The translations under genes and the position numbers were made by a program. A DNA stretch of 38,157 nt. It comes from Gemmatimonadota bacterium (GTDB lineage: Bacteria > Gemmatimonadota > Gemmatimonadetes > Longimicrobiales > RSA9). Under the pieces are notes generated by a model, which was not told the DNA's origin, did not search any database, and saw only the letters and a program-made list of their open reading frames with translations. Below are positions 26,001-34,823 of this stretch, in pieces (the stretch's first letter is position 1; every line of letters starts with the position of its first letter). The stretch covers positions 1 to 38,157 of the forward strand of contig SLCC01000008.1 of the NCBI GenBank assembly GCA_007126035.1, written 5' to 3'.

Positions 26001-26570
26001 CTGGCTGTTCAGCGGACCGTTTTCAACGCGCGGGACAGGGGGGCTGATGAGAAGGCGATTCGACGCCTGATCTCCGCCTACTATGACGTTCGTGGAGGCC
26101 TCGGCATGAACAAGACAGCCGAGGAATATGGGGCATTCCCGACGGACCCCTACTCACACACGCCCGCTCATGCGGGGGCGAAGCAGCCCGGGATGACTGG
26201 ACAGGTAAAGGAGGACATCCTCTGTCGTTGGGGCGAACTCGGTGTCCGCGTCATCGAGGGCCGCATCGCCATCGATCCCATCCTCCTCCGCTCGTCGGAG
26301 CTCGTGTCCGAGGCCAGGGCGTTCGAATACGTCGACCTCGACGGCAATCTGCGCACGATCGACCTCGACCCCGGGTCGCTGGCCTTCACCTACTGCCAGA
26401 CTCCGTTCATCTACCGCCGATCGCCGAGCGCGGCCATTGGCGTTGTGCGGAAGGATGGCTCCATCGCCTCGATGGAGGGGAGTATCATCGACCGGGATAC
26501 GAGCGCGGCGATATTCACGCGCTCCGGTGCCATCCGCCGCGTGGAAGTGGACCTGTCCCCCGGTCTCTGA
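23028..26570 (+). CDS. Large candidate glycoside phosphorylase (GH94/GH149/GH161-like)
   Basis: The 1180-residue protein lacks a signal peptide and should be cytoplasmic. The N-terminal half reads like a beta-sandwich (SYYRIDHHDRMPPFFMSVVS, HWLFISSNGALTAGR, LFPYYTVDKI). The C-terminal half is an (alpha/alpha)6-type region with NWRDIFQNWEALG, GYWGDHQIVYLLALLELSREH, RPEWNDANNALVGYGVSMVT (residues about 676-695) and THTPAH-like SHTPAHAGAKQPGMTGQVKED. The EWND stretch (Glu678-Asp681) aligns by eye with the DWND motif of GH94 phosphorylases, whose Asp is the general acid. Length and layout resemble long beta-1,3-glucan phosphorylases (GH149, GH161) or beta-1,2-oligoglucan phosphorylase (long GH94). 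ATG 23028 overlaps the glycosidase gene. The family assignment is by pattern only, and specificity is undetermined. Confidence 0.7.
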   Translation: MSTSEGESATVVDRTDSNTRTIRVGSAPLLVADHRVTGGLTKIDGESYYRIDHHDRMPPFFMSVVSAADHWLFISSNGALTAGRRSPDHPLFPYYTVDKIHDSQDITGSKTLVLATPRQSQGGAGLPGGALAAAWLWEPFSSRYADLYRLERRLYKNRRGNIIRFEEANEDLGLTFSLTWSTSEKYGFVKRSVLRNHGDLTLELRILDGMQNIMPYGVPRAMQTERSVLVDAYRKSELVPGPDIGIFALSARPVDRPEPSEALHATTVWSAGLDADAVLLSTRQLERFRRGASVETEESVRAERGAYLVHSEAILAPKDQRDWLMVAEIEQDAADVVALVEALKRPADLVAAVDADVRAGSDGLRAIVGSSDGLQVTGDDLTTGRHQTNVLFNVMRGGVFDDGYHVDRDDLRAFIESANRTVAGENAAFIDDIPARTPIQDVLRMARSSGPQLERICYEYLPLVFSRRHGDPSRPWNHFTIDLRAEDGSPRRGYEGNWRDIFQNWEALGRSFPEFLESMTARFVNASTADGYNPFRISNRGIDWEVPDPDDPWSFIGYWGDHQIVYLLALLELSREHHPERLTELLTRRIFAYANVPYRIKPYADLLRDPHDTIEFDQATDGAIRRRVESIGADGKLHWRESEVVLGSLAEKLLVPLLAKLTNFIPGGGIWMNTQRPEWNDANNALVGYGVSMVTLCHLRRYLAFLDDLFSRAPEPDSILSAEVADLVDTVSDALARFVEVDGGVTSEARRKELVDTLGDAGSRYRTCVYEMGLSGEGRPVTFADLRRLFGSAMALVDRTIEMNRREDGLYHSYNLLSVGDAELAIDHLDLMLEGQAAVLASDILSPDESIDLLTALRESPLYRADQHSYLLYPDRDLPTFLEKNIIPRSAVRDSRLLQRLLMEGDRTLVIRDLHGGCHFNGTFRNKRDVAAALDRLEHSGYAELVQEEREQVLGIFEAAFHHRSYTGRSGTFFGYEGLGCIYWHMVSKLALAVQRTVFNARDRGADEKAIRRLISAYYDVRGGLGMNKTAEEYGAFPTDPYSHTPAHAGAKQPGMTGQVKEDILCRWGELGVRVIEGRIAIDPILLRSSELVSEARAFEYVDLDGNLRTIDLDPGSLAFTYCQTPFIYRRSPSAAIGVVRKDGSIASMEGSIIDRDTSAAIFTRSGAIRRVEVDLSPGL

Positions 26571-26619
26571 ACACCAGGGCATGAGACCTCGAGTTGGAAC
26601 CGCGGCCTGGCGGCCGGGC

Positions 26620-27600
26620 TCAGGCCAGGCAGGCGTCTATGGCGCTGAGCTCGTCGGCGGTGAACGCCGCATGGTCGAGGGCGGCCACATTGGCCTCGAC
26701 CTGCTCGACGCGGCTCGCCCCGACCAGGGCCGACGTGACCGACTCGTGGCGAAGCACCCACGCCACCGCCATCTGCGCGAGGGACTGGCCCCTGCGCGCG
26801 GCTATTTCCGAGAGGCAGCGGACGCGGCGGCGGATTTCCTCGGTGACGGCTTCGCTCTGGAGAAAGGTGCCGGGCCTGCCCGCCCGTGAATCGGACGGGA
26901 TGCGGTCCAGGTACCGATCGGTGAGCAGCCCCTGGGCGAGGGGCGAGAACACGATGCAGCCCACGCCCTCGTCCTGGAGGAGGTCGAGCAGCCCGTCCTC
27001 CGGCGTGCGATCCAGCATGCTGTAGGCGGGCTGGTGAATGACGACGGGCGTGCCAAGGCCGCGGAGGATACCCAGCGCCTCGGCGGTGCCCGCGGGATCG
27101 TACGCGGAGATGCCCACGTAGAGCGCCTTGCCCTGCCGGACCGCCTGATCCAGAGCGGCCATGGTCTCCTCCACCGGCGTGCCGGGATCGGGGCGGTGGT
27201 GGTAGAAGATGTCGACGTAGTCGAGCCCCATCCGGCGCAGGCTGGCATCGAGGCTCGCCAGCAGGTACTTGCGGGAGCCGCCGTCGCCGTACGGGCCGGG
27301 CCACATGGGCCAGCCTGCCTTGGTCGATATGATCAGCTCGTCGCGGTAGCCGGCCAGGTCATGGCGGAGGATCCGCCCGAACGTCTCCTCGGCGGAGCCG
27401 GGCGCCGGGCCGTAGTTGTTGGCCAGGTCGAAGTGGGTGATGCCCAGATCGAAGGCGCGCAGGGCCATGGCCCGGGCGTTCTCGAAGGGGTCGACGCTGC
27501 CGAAGTTGTGCCAGAGCCCCAGGGAGACGGCAGGCAGCATCAGCCCGCTCCGCCCGGCGCGGCGGTAGCTCATGCGGTCGTAGCGGTCCGTAATGCCCAT
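26620..27600 (-). CDS. yghZ: Aldo/keto reductase, YghZ (L-glyceraldehyde 3-phosphate reductase) type
   Basis: The 326-residue protein closely follows E. coli YghZ/GpR throughout: DRYDRMSYRRAGRSGL, LPAVSLGLWHNFG, GITHFDLANNYGP, PGSAEETFGRIL, YRDELIISTKAGWPMWPGPYG, GSRKYLLASLD, GLDYVDIFYHHRPD, GKALYVGIS, QDEGVGCIVFSPLAQGLLT, GQSLAQMAVAWVL and TSALVGASR. The AKR tetrad Asp, Tyr, Lys and His is visible in the FDLANNYG, STKAG and FYHHR stretches. It reduces aldehydes with NADPH; YghZ helps detoxify methylglyoxal and L-glyceraldehyde 3-phosphate. ATG 27600 matches the YghZ N-terminus better than the internal Met. It is transcribed toward the glycan locus and appears monocistronic. Confidence 0.95.
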   Translation of the reverse strand: MGITDRYDRMSYRRAGRSGLMLPAVSLGLWHNFGSVDPFENARAMALRAFDLGITHFDLANNYGPAPGSAEETFGRILRHDLAGYRDELIISTKAGWPMWPGPYGDGGSRKYLLASLDASLRRMGLDYVDIFYHHRPDPGTPVEETMAALDQAVRQGKALYVGISAYDPAGTAEALGILRGLGTPVVIHQPAYSMLDRTPEDGLLDLLQDEGVGCIVFSPLAQGLLTDRYLDRIPSDSRAGRPGTFLQSEAVTEEIRRRVRCLSEIAARRGQSLAQMAVAWVLRHESVTSALVGASRVEQVEANVAALDHAAFTADELSAIDACLA

Positions 27601-27636
27601 GGCCTGACGGGAGGAGGAGCGAGCCGTGACCGTCTC

Positions 27637-27666
27637 ATTCTGGTCTGAGGATCCCCCGTCCGTCAA
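27637..27666 (-). promoter_or_regulatory. Possible promoter of the aldo/keto reductase gene
   Basis: On the minus strand, TTGACG (27666-27661) and CAGAAT (27642-27637) are separated by 18 bases. They lie about 37 bases upstream of the ATG at 27600. The spacing is right and the -10 is moderate. Confidence 0.35.
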
Positions 27667-27728
27667 CCCACGATAACGAGTGGTGGCCCGGAGCCGCCAC
27701 ATCCGCGGGCGCCCCTTGAGCCCGGTCC

Positions 27729-28085
27729 TCAGCGACTGTCGGGGCGGTACGACACGGCGATCACGCCATCGCCGTGGCCCGACCCCCACCGCGCCGCGGC
27801 GCTGACTGGATCGACCCACGCCACGTGATGGATGGCCGCGGTGGGGAGATCCTTGAGCAGGTCCACCCCGCCCAGCCTCGTCTCGCCCACGTACACCTGG
27901 ACCCCGCCCGTCTGGCCCGACAGGTGGGTCACCCCCCGCGTCTTGATCCAGCGAGGCCGCAGGTTCCGGACGAGCTCGTAGACATCCTGCCACTGGCCGC
28001 GGTCGATCTCGGCGCGGGTGATCAGATCGGAGCTGCCCGAGGCGGGCGTAGCGGAATCAGCGGGCCCCGTCCGGGGCGAAGCACA
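27729..28085 (-). pseudogene. Plug-like lipoprotein copy without a usable start
   Basis: The minus-strand frame from about 28085 to the stop at 27729 matches the 12732-13136 lipoprotein in layout: DLITRAEI (versus SVLTQEEF), VYELVRNLRPRWIKTRG, VQVYVGETRLGGVDLL, WVDPVSAAARWG and GDGVIAVSY. Upstream the frame contains a Cys in a G-A-C-A context at 28083-28085 but no hydrophobic signal, and no ATG, GTG or TTG before the stop at 28152. The only canonical start is GTG 27932, which would remove half the domain. A frameshift in the signal-peptide region (real or from sequencing) or decay explains this best. It lies directly after the serine hydrolase gene. Confidence 0.6.
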
Positions 28086-28151
28086 GGCACCAGGTCGGCG
28101 GCGCCCCTGATCGAAGCGGGCGGCGACCCTGGACGTCGGGACCGCGACGGG

Positions 28152-29747
28152 CTACTGCTCCAACCGTGGCCATCTGGACCCGGCCGCGCGTAAGGCCACG
28201 ATGGCGCCGGTTTCGTCCCGCTCGAACGCGACTGTCGCGCCGCCGGCCACCGGGTGGAAGCGGTCGTCGTCCACGGGCACGAATTCGTGTCGGGCCTGGT
28301 CTCCGGTGGTGATGATCAGGCTCTGCTGGTCCAGGTCCGCCGTCACCACGAGTTGCTGGTCGGCGGTGCCGTAGCGTCCCTCGTATTCCTGGAGGGCCCC
28401 GGGGGCGACGGGGACCGGCACGATCACCGTGGGGGCGAAACCCGGCCAGTCGTACTCGCTGGCGATGGCCAGGAGCAGTTCGTTGGCCAGGGCGCCGCCG
28501 CTGTTCGAGTTGGTCATGATCACGGCGCCCTCGACTCGTCCGGCGAACCCGATGAAGGTGCCCCGGAACCCCTGGTTGGCGCCGCCGTGCTCGAAGCGGA
28601 CGGCATCGCCGCTGCCAGCGACCTGTGGGCCCAGCCCGTGGGGTCCGGCCTCGGCGGCCATCATGGCCCGGGCCATGGCAGGCTCCAGCAGGCCGGTGGT
28701 GTCACCGGCCAGGGATCGCTGTACGGCCAGGATCCAGCGGGCCAGGTCCGAGGGGGTGGTCCACAGTCCTGCCGCCGCCATCTCCGGGTAGGCGTGGAAG
28801 CGGCCGGGGACCGGTCGGGCGTCCGCACCGTGGGCGGTGGCCGCCACTGAAGCCAGCTCGGCGGGCAGGGGCTGCTGGTAGGTGCTGGCGTCCATGCCCA
28901 GGGGCCGGAGGACCCGCCGCTCCATGAAGCGGGCGAAGGGCTCACCGGTGACTTCCTCCATGAGGAGCTGGACCACGGTGGTGCCGCCGCCGGAATAGCG
29001 CCACATCTCTCCGGGCGGGATGTCCACGACCACGGGGCCCGTGTTGGCCGGCGGCGCTCCCGCCAGGACCTGGACCACGTCGGGCAGCTCGGCTCCGGCG
29101 GGGTAGCCGGGGAAGCCGTGGACGGTGAGGCCGGCGGTGTGGGACAGCAGCCGCCGCAGCGTGACGGGCCGCTCCGTTTGCCACTCGTGGGGCGAGACAC
29201 GCCAGCGCGCCAGCCAGCGGTTCACATCGTCGTCGAGGGTCAGGAGACCCTCCTGCACCAGGGTGAGGGCTCCCATGGCGGCCACCGGCTTGCTCATTGA
29301 GGCGGCCTGGAACAGCGTCTCGGTGGTGACTGTAGTGCCCGCCTCGGCGTCGGCCAGGCCGTACGCCCGGGCCCAGGCGATGCGGCCGTCGCTGATCACG
29401 GCAACGCTGACCCCGGGCACGCCCAGCTCCTCCATGCGTGCCTCCAGTGTGGCAGGGGCGTGCGCTCGGCCCTGTACCCGGGTCGGGGGCAGGAGCGATG
29501 TCTCGATGCGGGCGACCCGGGCACCGTGCCGCTCCGGGGCAATGGTGTCCGCCGGTCCCGCAGTCGCCGTCTCCCCCAGCGGCGGAGCACAGGCGACGGC
29601 GGGCAGGAGTGCCAGGAGCGCAAGCGCCTTCAGCGCGCGCTTATGGCTCCGGCGCCCCTGCGTCTCCTGGCACGGTTCGTGACCCCAACATCCCGGCGGA
29701 CCCTGTCTGGAGGATGACGAAATGCAACACCTGATATGGATAGCCAT
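28152..29747 (-). CDS. Serine hydrolase, beta-lactamase/S12 family
   Basis: The protein has the class C beta-lactamase/penicillin-binding fold: AASMSKPVA with the Ser-x-x-Lys nucleophile, RYSGGG at the usual Tyr-x-Asn position (Asn replaced by Gly), LLSHTAGL, and FEHGGANQGFRG in place of the KTG box. About 100 C-terminal residues form a lipocalin-like extension (LQEYEGRYGTADQQLVV). A lipoprotein signal ALKALALLALLPAVACAPP is visible around 29633, but no ATG, GTG or TTG precedes it closely in frame. ATG 29747 lies inside the opposite-strand small gene and CTG 29633 is another option, so the start is uncertain. It may be a peptidase, esterase or cell-wall enzyme; antibiotic hydrolysis cannot be inferred. 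Confidence 0.85.
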   Translation of the reverse strand: MAIHIRCCISSSSRQGPPGCWGHEPCQETQGRRSHKRALKALALLALLPAVACAPPLGETATAGPADTIAPERHGARVARIETSLLPPTRVQGRAHAPATLEARMEELGVPGVSVAVISDGRIAWARAYGLADAEAGTTVTTETLFQAASMSKPVAAMGALTLVQEGLLTLDDDVNRWLARWRVSPHEWQTERPVTLRRLLSHTAGLTVHGFPGYPAGAELPDVVQVLAGAPPANTGPVVVDIPPGEMWRYSGGGTTVVQLLMEEVTGEPFARFMERRVLRPLGMDASTYQQPLPAELASVAATAHGADARPVPGRFHAYPEMAAAGLWTTPSDLARWILAVQRSLAGDTTGLLEPAMARAMMAAEAGPHGLGPQVAGSGDAVRFEHGGANQGFRGTFIGFAGRVEGAVIMTNSNSGGALANELLLAIASEYDWPGFAPTVIVPVPVAPGALQEYEGRYGTADQQLVVTADLDQQSLIITTGDQARHEFVPVDDDRFHPVAGGATVAFERDETGAIVALRAAGSRWPRLEQ

Positions 29748-29898
29748 TGCCCTGGTAGTCATCTGGATCGTAGCCCGTCTCATAGCCGGCATCGCCGGGC
29801 TGCTGCTGAACCTGCTCTGGATCATCGCGATCGTGGCCTTCCTCGTCTGGCTCTACGGGGTCATCACGGGCGGGAGAAGCCGCTCCGGGTCCGTCTGA
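29722..29898 (+). CDS. lmo0937-type small membrane protein (DUF5670)
   Basis: A 58-residue protein starts at ATG 29722 with GGAGG at 29709-29713. It consists of two hydrophobic helices (LIWIAIALVVIWIVARLIAG and LLLNLLWIIAIVAFLVWLYGV) and a short basic tail (GGRSRSGSV). This layout matches the lmo0937 family of tiny membrane proteins, often stress-associated, with unknown mechanism. It lies head to head with the serine hydrolase and convergent with the M48 gene, whose stop is 15 bases away. Confidence 0.75.
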   Translation: MQHLIWIAIALVVIWIVARLIAGIAGLLLNLLWIIAIVAFLVWLYGVITGGRSRSGSV

Positions 29899-29912
29899 TT
29901 CTGGCGCTTCGA

Positions 29913-31829
<1,917 letters not shown>

Positions 31830-31889
31830 GGTCCAGTGTCAGCAGATCGGGTCCGGGCCCGGCGGATGCCGGGCCGGTGGGACTCCGGC

Positions 31890-32480
31890 TCAGGGGCCGA
31901 AAGAGACGCGGGGTGCCTCCCGCTCCGCAGGCTCCTCGATGATCAGGTGCTCCGCTTCGGAGAAGGAGAAGAAGCCCGCCACCAGGTTCGTCGGGAAACT
32001 CTCCCGGGCCGTGTTGTAGAGCATCACCGCGTCGTTGAACGCCTGTCTGGCGAAGGCGATGCGGTTCTCCGTCGATGCCAGCTCCTCCTGGAGCTGGGCC
32101 ATGTTCTGATTGGCCTTCAGGTCCGGGTACGCCTCCGCCAGCGCGAAGAACCGACCCAGGGCGCCCGTCAGCACCTGTTCCGCACCCACCAAAGCCCGCA
32201 TGGCGCCGGCGTCTGACGGATCAGACGCGGCCCGCTGCTCCGCGTGGCTGGCCGCGTTGCGGGCATGAATGACCGCCTCGAGAGTCTCCCGTTCGTGCTT
32301 CATGTAGCCGCGCGCCGTCTCCACCAGGTTGGGGATCAGGTCGTAGCGACGCTTGAGCTGGACATCGATCTGGGCGAAGGCGTTCTTGAAACGGTTGCGC
32401 AACGCCACGAGCCGGTTGTACGACCTCACGGCGAAGAACGCGATGGCCACTACGATGGCCACGAGGATGAGCATCTCCAC
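31890..32480 (-). CDS. lemA: LemA family membrane protein
   Basis: The 196-residue protein has one N-terminal membrane helix (MLILVAIVVAIAFFAV) followed by a long helical cytosolic or periplasmic domain with the LemA pattern: YNRLVALRNRFKNAFAQIDVQLKRRYDLIPNLVETARGYMKHE, then LQEELASTENRIAFARQAFNDAV and NTARESFPTNLVAGFF. GGAAGG seven bases before GTG 32480 favours that start over ATG 32474. LemA proteins have unclear function but are often encoded with M48 proteases, as here, which suggests a membrane quality-control unit. Confidence 0.95.
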   Translation of the reverse strand: MEMLILVAIVVAIAFFAVRSYNRLVALRNRFKNAFAQIDVQLKRRYDLIPNLVETARGYMKHERETLEAVIHARNAASHAEQRAASDPSDAGAMRALVGAEQVLTGALGRFFALAEAYPDLKANQNMAQLQEELASTENRIAFARQAFNDAVMLYNTARESFPTNLVAGFFSFSEAEHLIIEEPAEREAPRVSFGP

Positions 32481-32654
32481 GTCGGCACCTTCCCTGGTCA
32501 GGGGTTCGGCTGGCTATAAGGCTCGACCGGGGCGAGACAATGATAGGTTGGCTCGGCCGCGCTGGACAAGGGTCCCGTTATCTCCAGGCGACCTCGGGAG
32601 CGTCCGCCCCGGTCTGACCGTGGCCGTCGCCGTGCCCCCCGCTTCACCCGGGCA

Positions 32655-33221
32655 TCAACCGTCCTGCTGGCGCACCGCCTGGACCTCCAGCTCCACCTTC
32701 AGCTCGTGGCTGACCAGAACCCCGCCCGTCTCCAGGGCCTGGTTCCACGTCAGGCCCCAGTCACGACGGTCAACCTTCGTGGTGGCGTTGAAGCCGGCAC
32801 GCGTGCCGCCCCACGGGTCCGTGCCCTGACCCTCGTAACGGCAGTCCAGCACCACCTCGCGCGTCTGGTCCCGGATCGTCAGGTCGCCAATGAGCTGGAA
32901 CTCGTCGCCCGGCTCCGCGTGGGCACCCTCTACCCGCTTGCTCCGGAACGTGACCTTCGGATAACGCTCCACGTCCAGGAAATCCTCCGAGCGGAGGTGC
33001 GTGTCACGATCGCTCGACCGAGTGTCGATGGACCGGGCGTCGATCTCCACCTCCACTCGGCTGTTCTCAGGGTTCGCCTCGTCCACTATCAGCTCGCCCG
33101 ACACGTCCGCGAAACGACCGCGCACCTTCGTCAGCATCATGTGCCGGGCCTCGAACTCCACCAGCGTGTGCGCCGGGTCGATCGTCCACTTCGTCACCGT
33201 AGCCTGCTCCCTCGTTGCCAT
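32655..33221 (-). CDS. YceI-family protein
   Basis: The 188-residue protein has the YceI lipid-binding beta-barrel pattern: WTIDPAHTLVEFEARHMMLTKVRGRF, GELIVDEANPENSRVEVEIDARSIDTR, RDTHLRSEDFLDVERYPKVTFRS, GDLTIRDQTREVVLDC and FNATTKVDRRDWGLTWN. Family members bind isoprenoid quinones or similar lipids and are often induced by stress. No signal peptide is seen, so this is the cytoplasmic type. ATG 33221 has AAGGAG upstream. It lies 77 bases downstream of a MarR gene on the same strand, with a palindrome between them, so MarR-type control is likely. Confidence 0.95.
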   Translation of the reverse strand: MATREQATVTKWTIDPAHTLVEFEARHMMLTKVRGRFADVSGELIVDEANPENSRVEVEIDARSIDTRSSDRDTHLRSEDFLDVERYPKVTFRSKRVEGAHAEPGDEFQLIGDLTIRDQTREVVLDCRYEGQGTDPWGGTRAGFNATTKVDRRDWGLTWNQALETGGVLVSHELKVELEVQAVRQQDG

Positions 33222-33244
33222 GTGAACCTTCTCCTTCCCATATT

Positions 33245-33258
33245 TCTCGGTATCGAGA
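33245..33258. promoter_or_regulatory. MhqR-like MarR operator before yceI
   Basis: TCTCG (33245-33249) and CGAGA (33254-33258) flank GTAT in an AT-rich context, like the ATCTCGA/TCGAGAT operators of the MhqR branch of MarR regulators. On the minus strand it lies between TTGCCG and AAATAT, plausible -35 and -10 boxes for yceI. Confidence 0.5.
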
Positions 33259-33298
33259 TAAACGGCAAGTACGGTGCCGCGATTCCGGGCTGCGCGGG

Positions 33299-33754
33299 TT
33301 AGCCGGCGGATGGAGAAGGCCGGGCGACGTCTGCCGCGGCCAGGCCCAGGCGCTTCAGCAGGTCCGTCGCCTGGCGCTGCTCGTCGGGCGTCAGGGCGCC
33401 CATGGCTTCTTCCAGGGCGGCGGCGTGGTCCGGGAAGATCCGGTCCACGAGGTCTGAGCCTTCCTCCGTCAGCTCCGCATAGAGCGCCCGCCGATCTCCC
33501 GGACACGGCCGCCGTTGCACCAGGCCCTTCTCCACCAGGCGGTCCACCAGGTAGGTGATCCCGCCGCTGGACTTGAGCACAGCCCTCTGGAGCTCGCCGA
33601 CCAGGAGTGGCCCCTTGTGGTAAAGCGCTTCCAGCGCCGCGAACTCCGCCAGCGACAGCCCGTGCCGCGCCACGTTTGCCTGGGCCGCCGCCGTCACCGC
33701 CGTCGCGGCCCGGTTCAGCACGACGAAAAGCTTGAGCGCGTCATCCCGGCCCAT
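33299..33754 (-). CDS. MarR-family transcriptional regulator
   Basis: The 151-residue protein has the MarR winged helix: LSLAEFAALEALYHKGPLLVGELQRAVLKSSGGITYLVDRLVEKGLVQR followed by the wing CPGDRRALYAELTEEG. Dimerisation helices flank it. Its pattern is close to the MhqR/OhrR-like regulators that sense quinones or oxidants. GGGGAGG just before ATG 33754 sets the start. It is upstream of yceI on the same strand; the palindrome at 33245-33258 is its best candidate site. The C-terminus is a short Ala/Pro tail. Confidence 0.92.
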   Translation of the reverse strand: MGRDDALKLFVVLNRAATAVTAAAQANVARHGLSLAEFAALEALYHKGPLLVGELQRAVLKSSGGITYLVDRLVEKGLVQRRPCPGDRRALYAELTEEGSDLVDRIFPDHAAALEEAMGALTPDEQRQATDLLKRLGLAAADVARPSPSAG

Positions 33755-33834
33755 GGCACCTCCCCCGCGGTGGATGTCTCGGGTCAAAGGTAATGCCGCT
33801 CCGGGGCGTGGCAAGGCGGCGTGTCGGTGCGTGG

Positions 33835-33864
33835 TGGCGGCGGGTGGCGGCGGGTGGCGGCGGG
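33835..33864 (+). repeat. Three perfect copies of a decamer
   Basis: TGGCGGCGGG is repeated three times without change at 33835-33844, 33845-33854 and 33855-33864. It lies between the divergent MarR and YwiC genes. It is a simple-sequence tract with no evident function. Confidence 0.7.
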
Positions 33865-33964
33865 TGCACGAAACTCGCGTTCCCGGCTCTGGCGGCAGGT
33901 GGTAGACTGTTGGTGGTTGTGGTGTCATGGCTGGCGACTGGAGCGTGGATCTGGAGGTGGGGTG

Positions 33965-34738
33965 GTGAAGGGCAGGTCTCTGTTGCCTCGGGAGCATGGA
34001 GCGTACGCCCAGCTGGGGTTCCCGTTGTTGACGGGACTCGTGTACGGGGGCGGTCATGCCGGGGCGTTTGCGTTTGCGGGAGTGGCCGTGGCGGCGTTCC
34101 TTGTCCACGAGCCGCTGGCGGTGATCATGGGGCTGCGCGGGGTTCGTGTTCGGGACCTGCTGTTGGATTCTGCGCGTCGTCGACTCTGGTTGTTGGGTGC
34201 GGCGATTCTCGTGCTGCTCGTGCTGGCGTTATGGCTGGCGCCAGCCCGTGCGTGGCGGGCGGCGGTGATCCCGGCGGTGCCGGCGCTGGTCCTGGTTCCC
34301 GCGTTCCTTACCGGTCGTGTGAAGACGCTGGCGGGAGAGCTATTGGCGGCGACGGCGTTTTCGGCGGCGTTGCTGCCCGTGGCGTTGAGCGGCCCTGCGG
34401 ACTGGTGGTCATCGTTGGCGGCGGCGGGCGTGTGGCTGGGCGCGGTGGTGCCGGCCATCGTGGCGGTGCACGCGGTGAAGGTGGCGCACAAGGGTCGGCC
34501 GCGGCGTCGGTGGCTGGTGCCGGCGGCGCCGGTGCTGGCGGTGGTGGTGGCTGGTCTGGCGGTGGTGGTGGCTGTCTGGCTGCCGTACCCGGCGGTCCGT
34601 GCCCTGGCGGTGCTGCCGTCGGTGGTGGTGGTGGTGGTGGTGAGCGGGGTCCTGCCTCATCCCCGTCACCTGAAGCGGATAGGCTGGGCAGTGGTGGCGG
34701 CGAACTTCATGACCTTCTTCCTGCTCCTTGTCATCTGA
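33965..34738 (+). CDS. YwiC-like membrane protein
   Basis: The 257-residue protein has seven or eight hydrophobic segments. It starts with the YwiC signature LLPREHGAYAQLGFPLLTGL and continues with AAFLVHEPLAVIMGLRGVR and, in the middle, VHAVKVAHKGRPRRR. It ends in NFMTFFLLLVI. The family role is unknown; UbiA-like topology has been suggested. GGAGG (33953-33957) fits GTG 33965. Codon use is unusual for the window: heavy GTG and GCG runs, with a (GTG)n stretch around 34617-34642 coding for a valine run. A DUF1906 lipoprotein gene follows about 85 bases later. Confidence 0.8.
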   Translation: MKGRSLLPREHGAYAQLGFPLLTGLVYGGGHAGAFAFAGVAVAAFLVHEPLAVIMGLRGVRVRDLLLDSARRRLWLLGAAILVLLVLALWLAPARAWRAAVIPAVPALVLVPAFLTGRVKTLAGELLAATAFSAALLPVALSGPADWWSSLAAAGVWLGAVVPAIVAVHAVKVAHKGRPRRRWLVPAAPVLAVVVAGLAVVVAVWLPYPAVRALAVLPSVVVVVVVSGVLPHPRHLKRIGWAVVAANFMTFFLLLVI

Positions 34739-34823
34739 GGCAGTGGTGGCGGCACGGCGGGTGCATTGCCGCGAGCGTGGGGGTGTCGGAGGCGGAGTTC
34801 ACCACCAGCTCGGGAGCGGCGAA

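Noticed and set aside
26604-26631. GCCTGGC/GCCAGGC inverted repeat as a terminator between the phosphorylase and aldo/keto reductase genes
   Set aside because: Arms are only seven bases, it overlaps the reductase C-terminal codons, and there is no T-run.
34409-34669. Histidine-rich minus-strand peptide as a metal-binding protein
   Set aside because: The histidines are the antisense of the GTG valine run in the YwiC gene.
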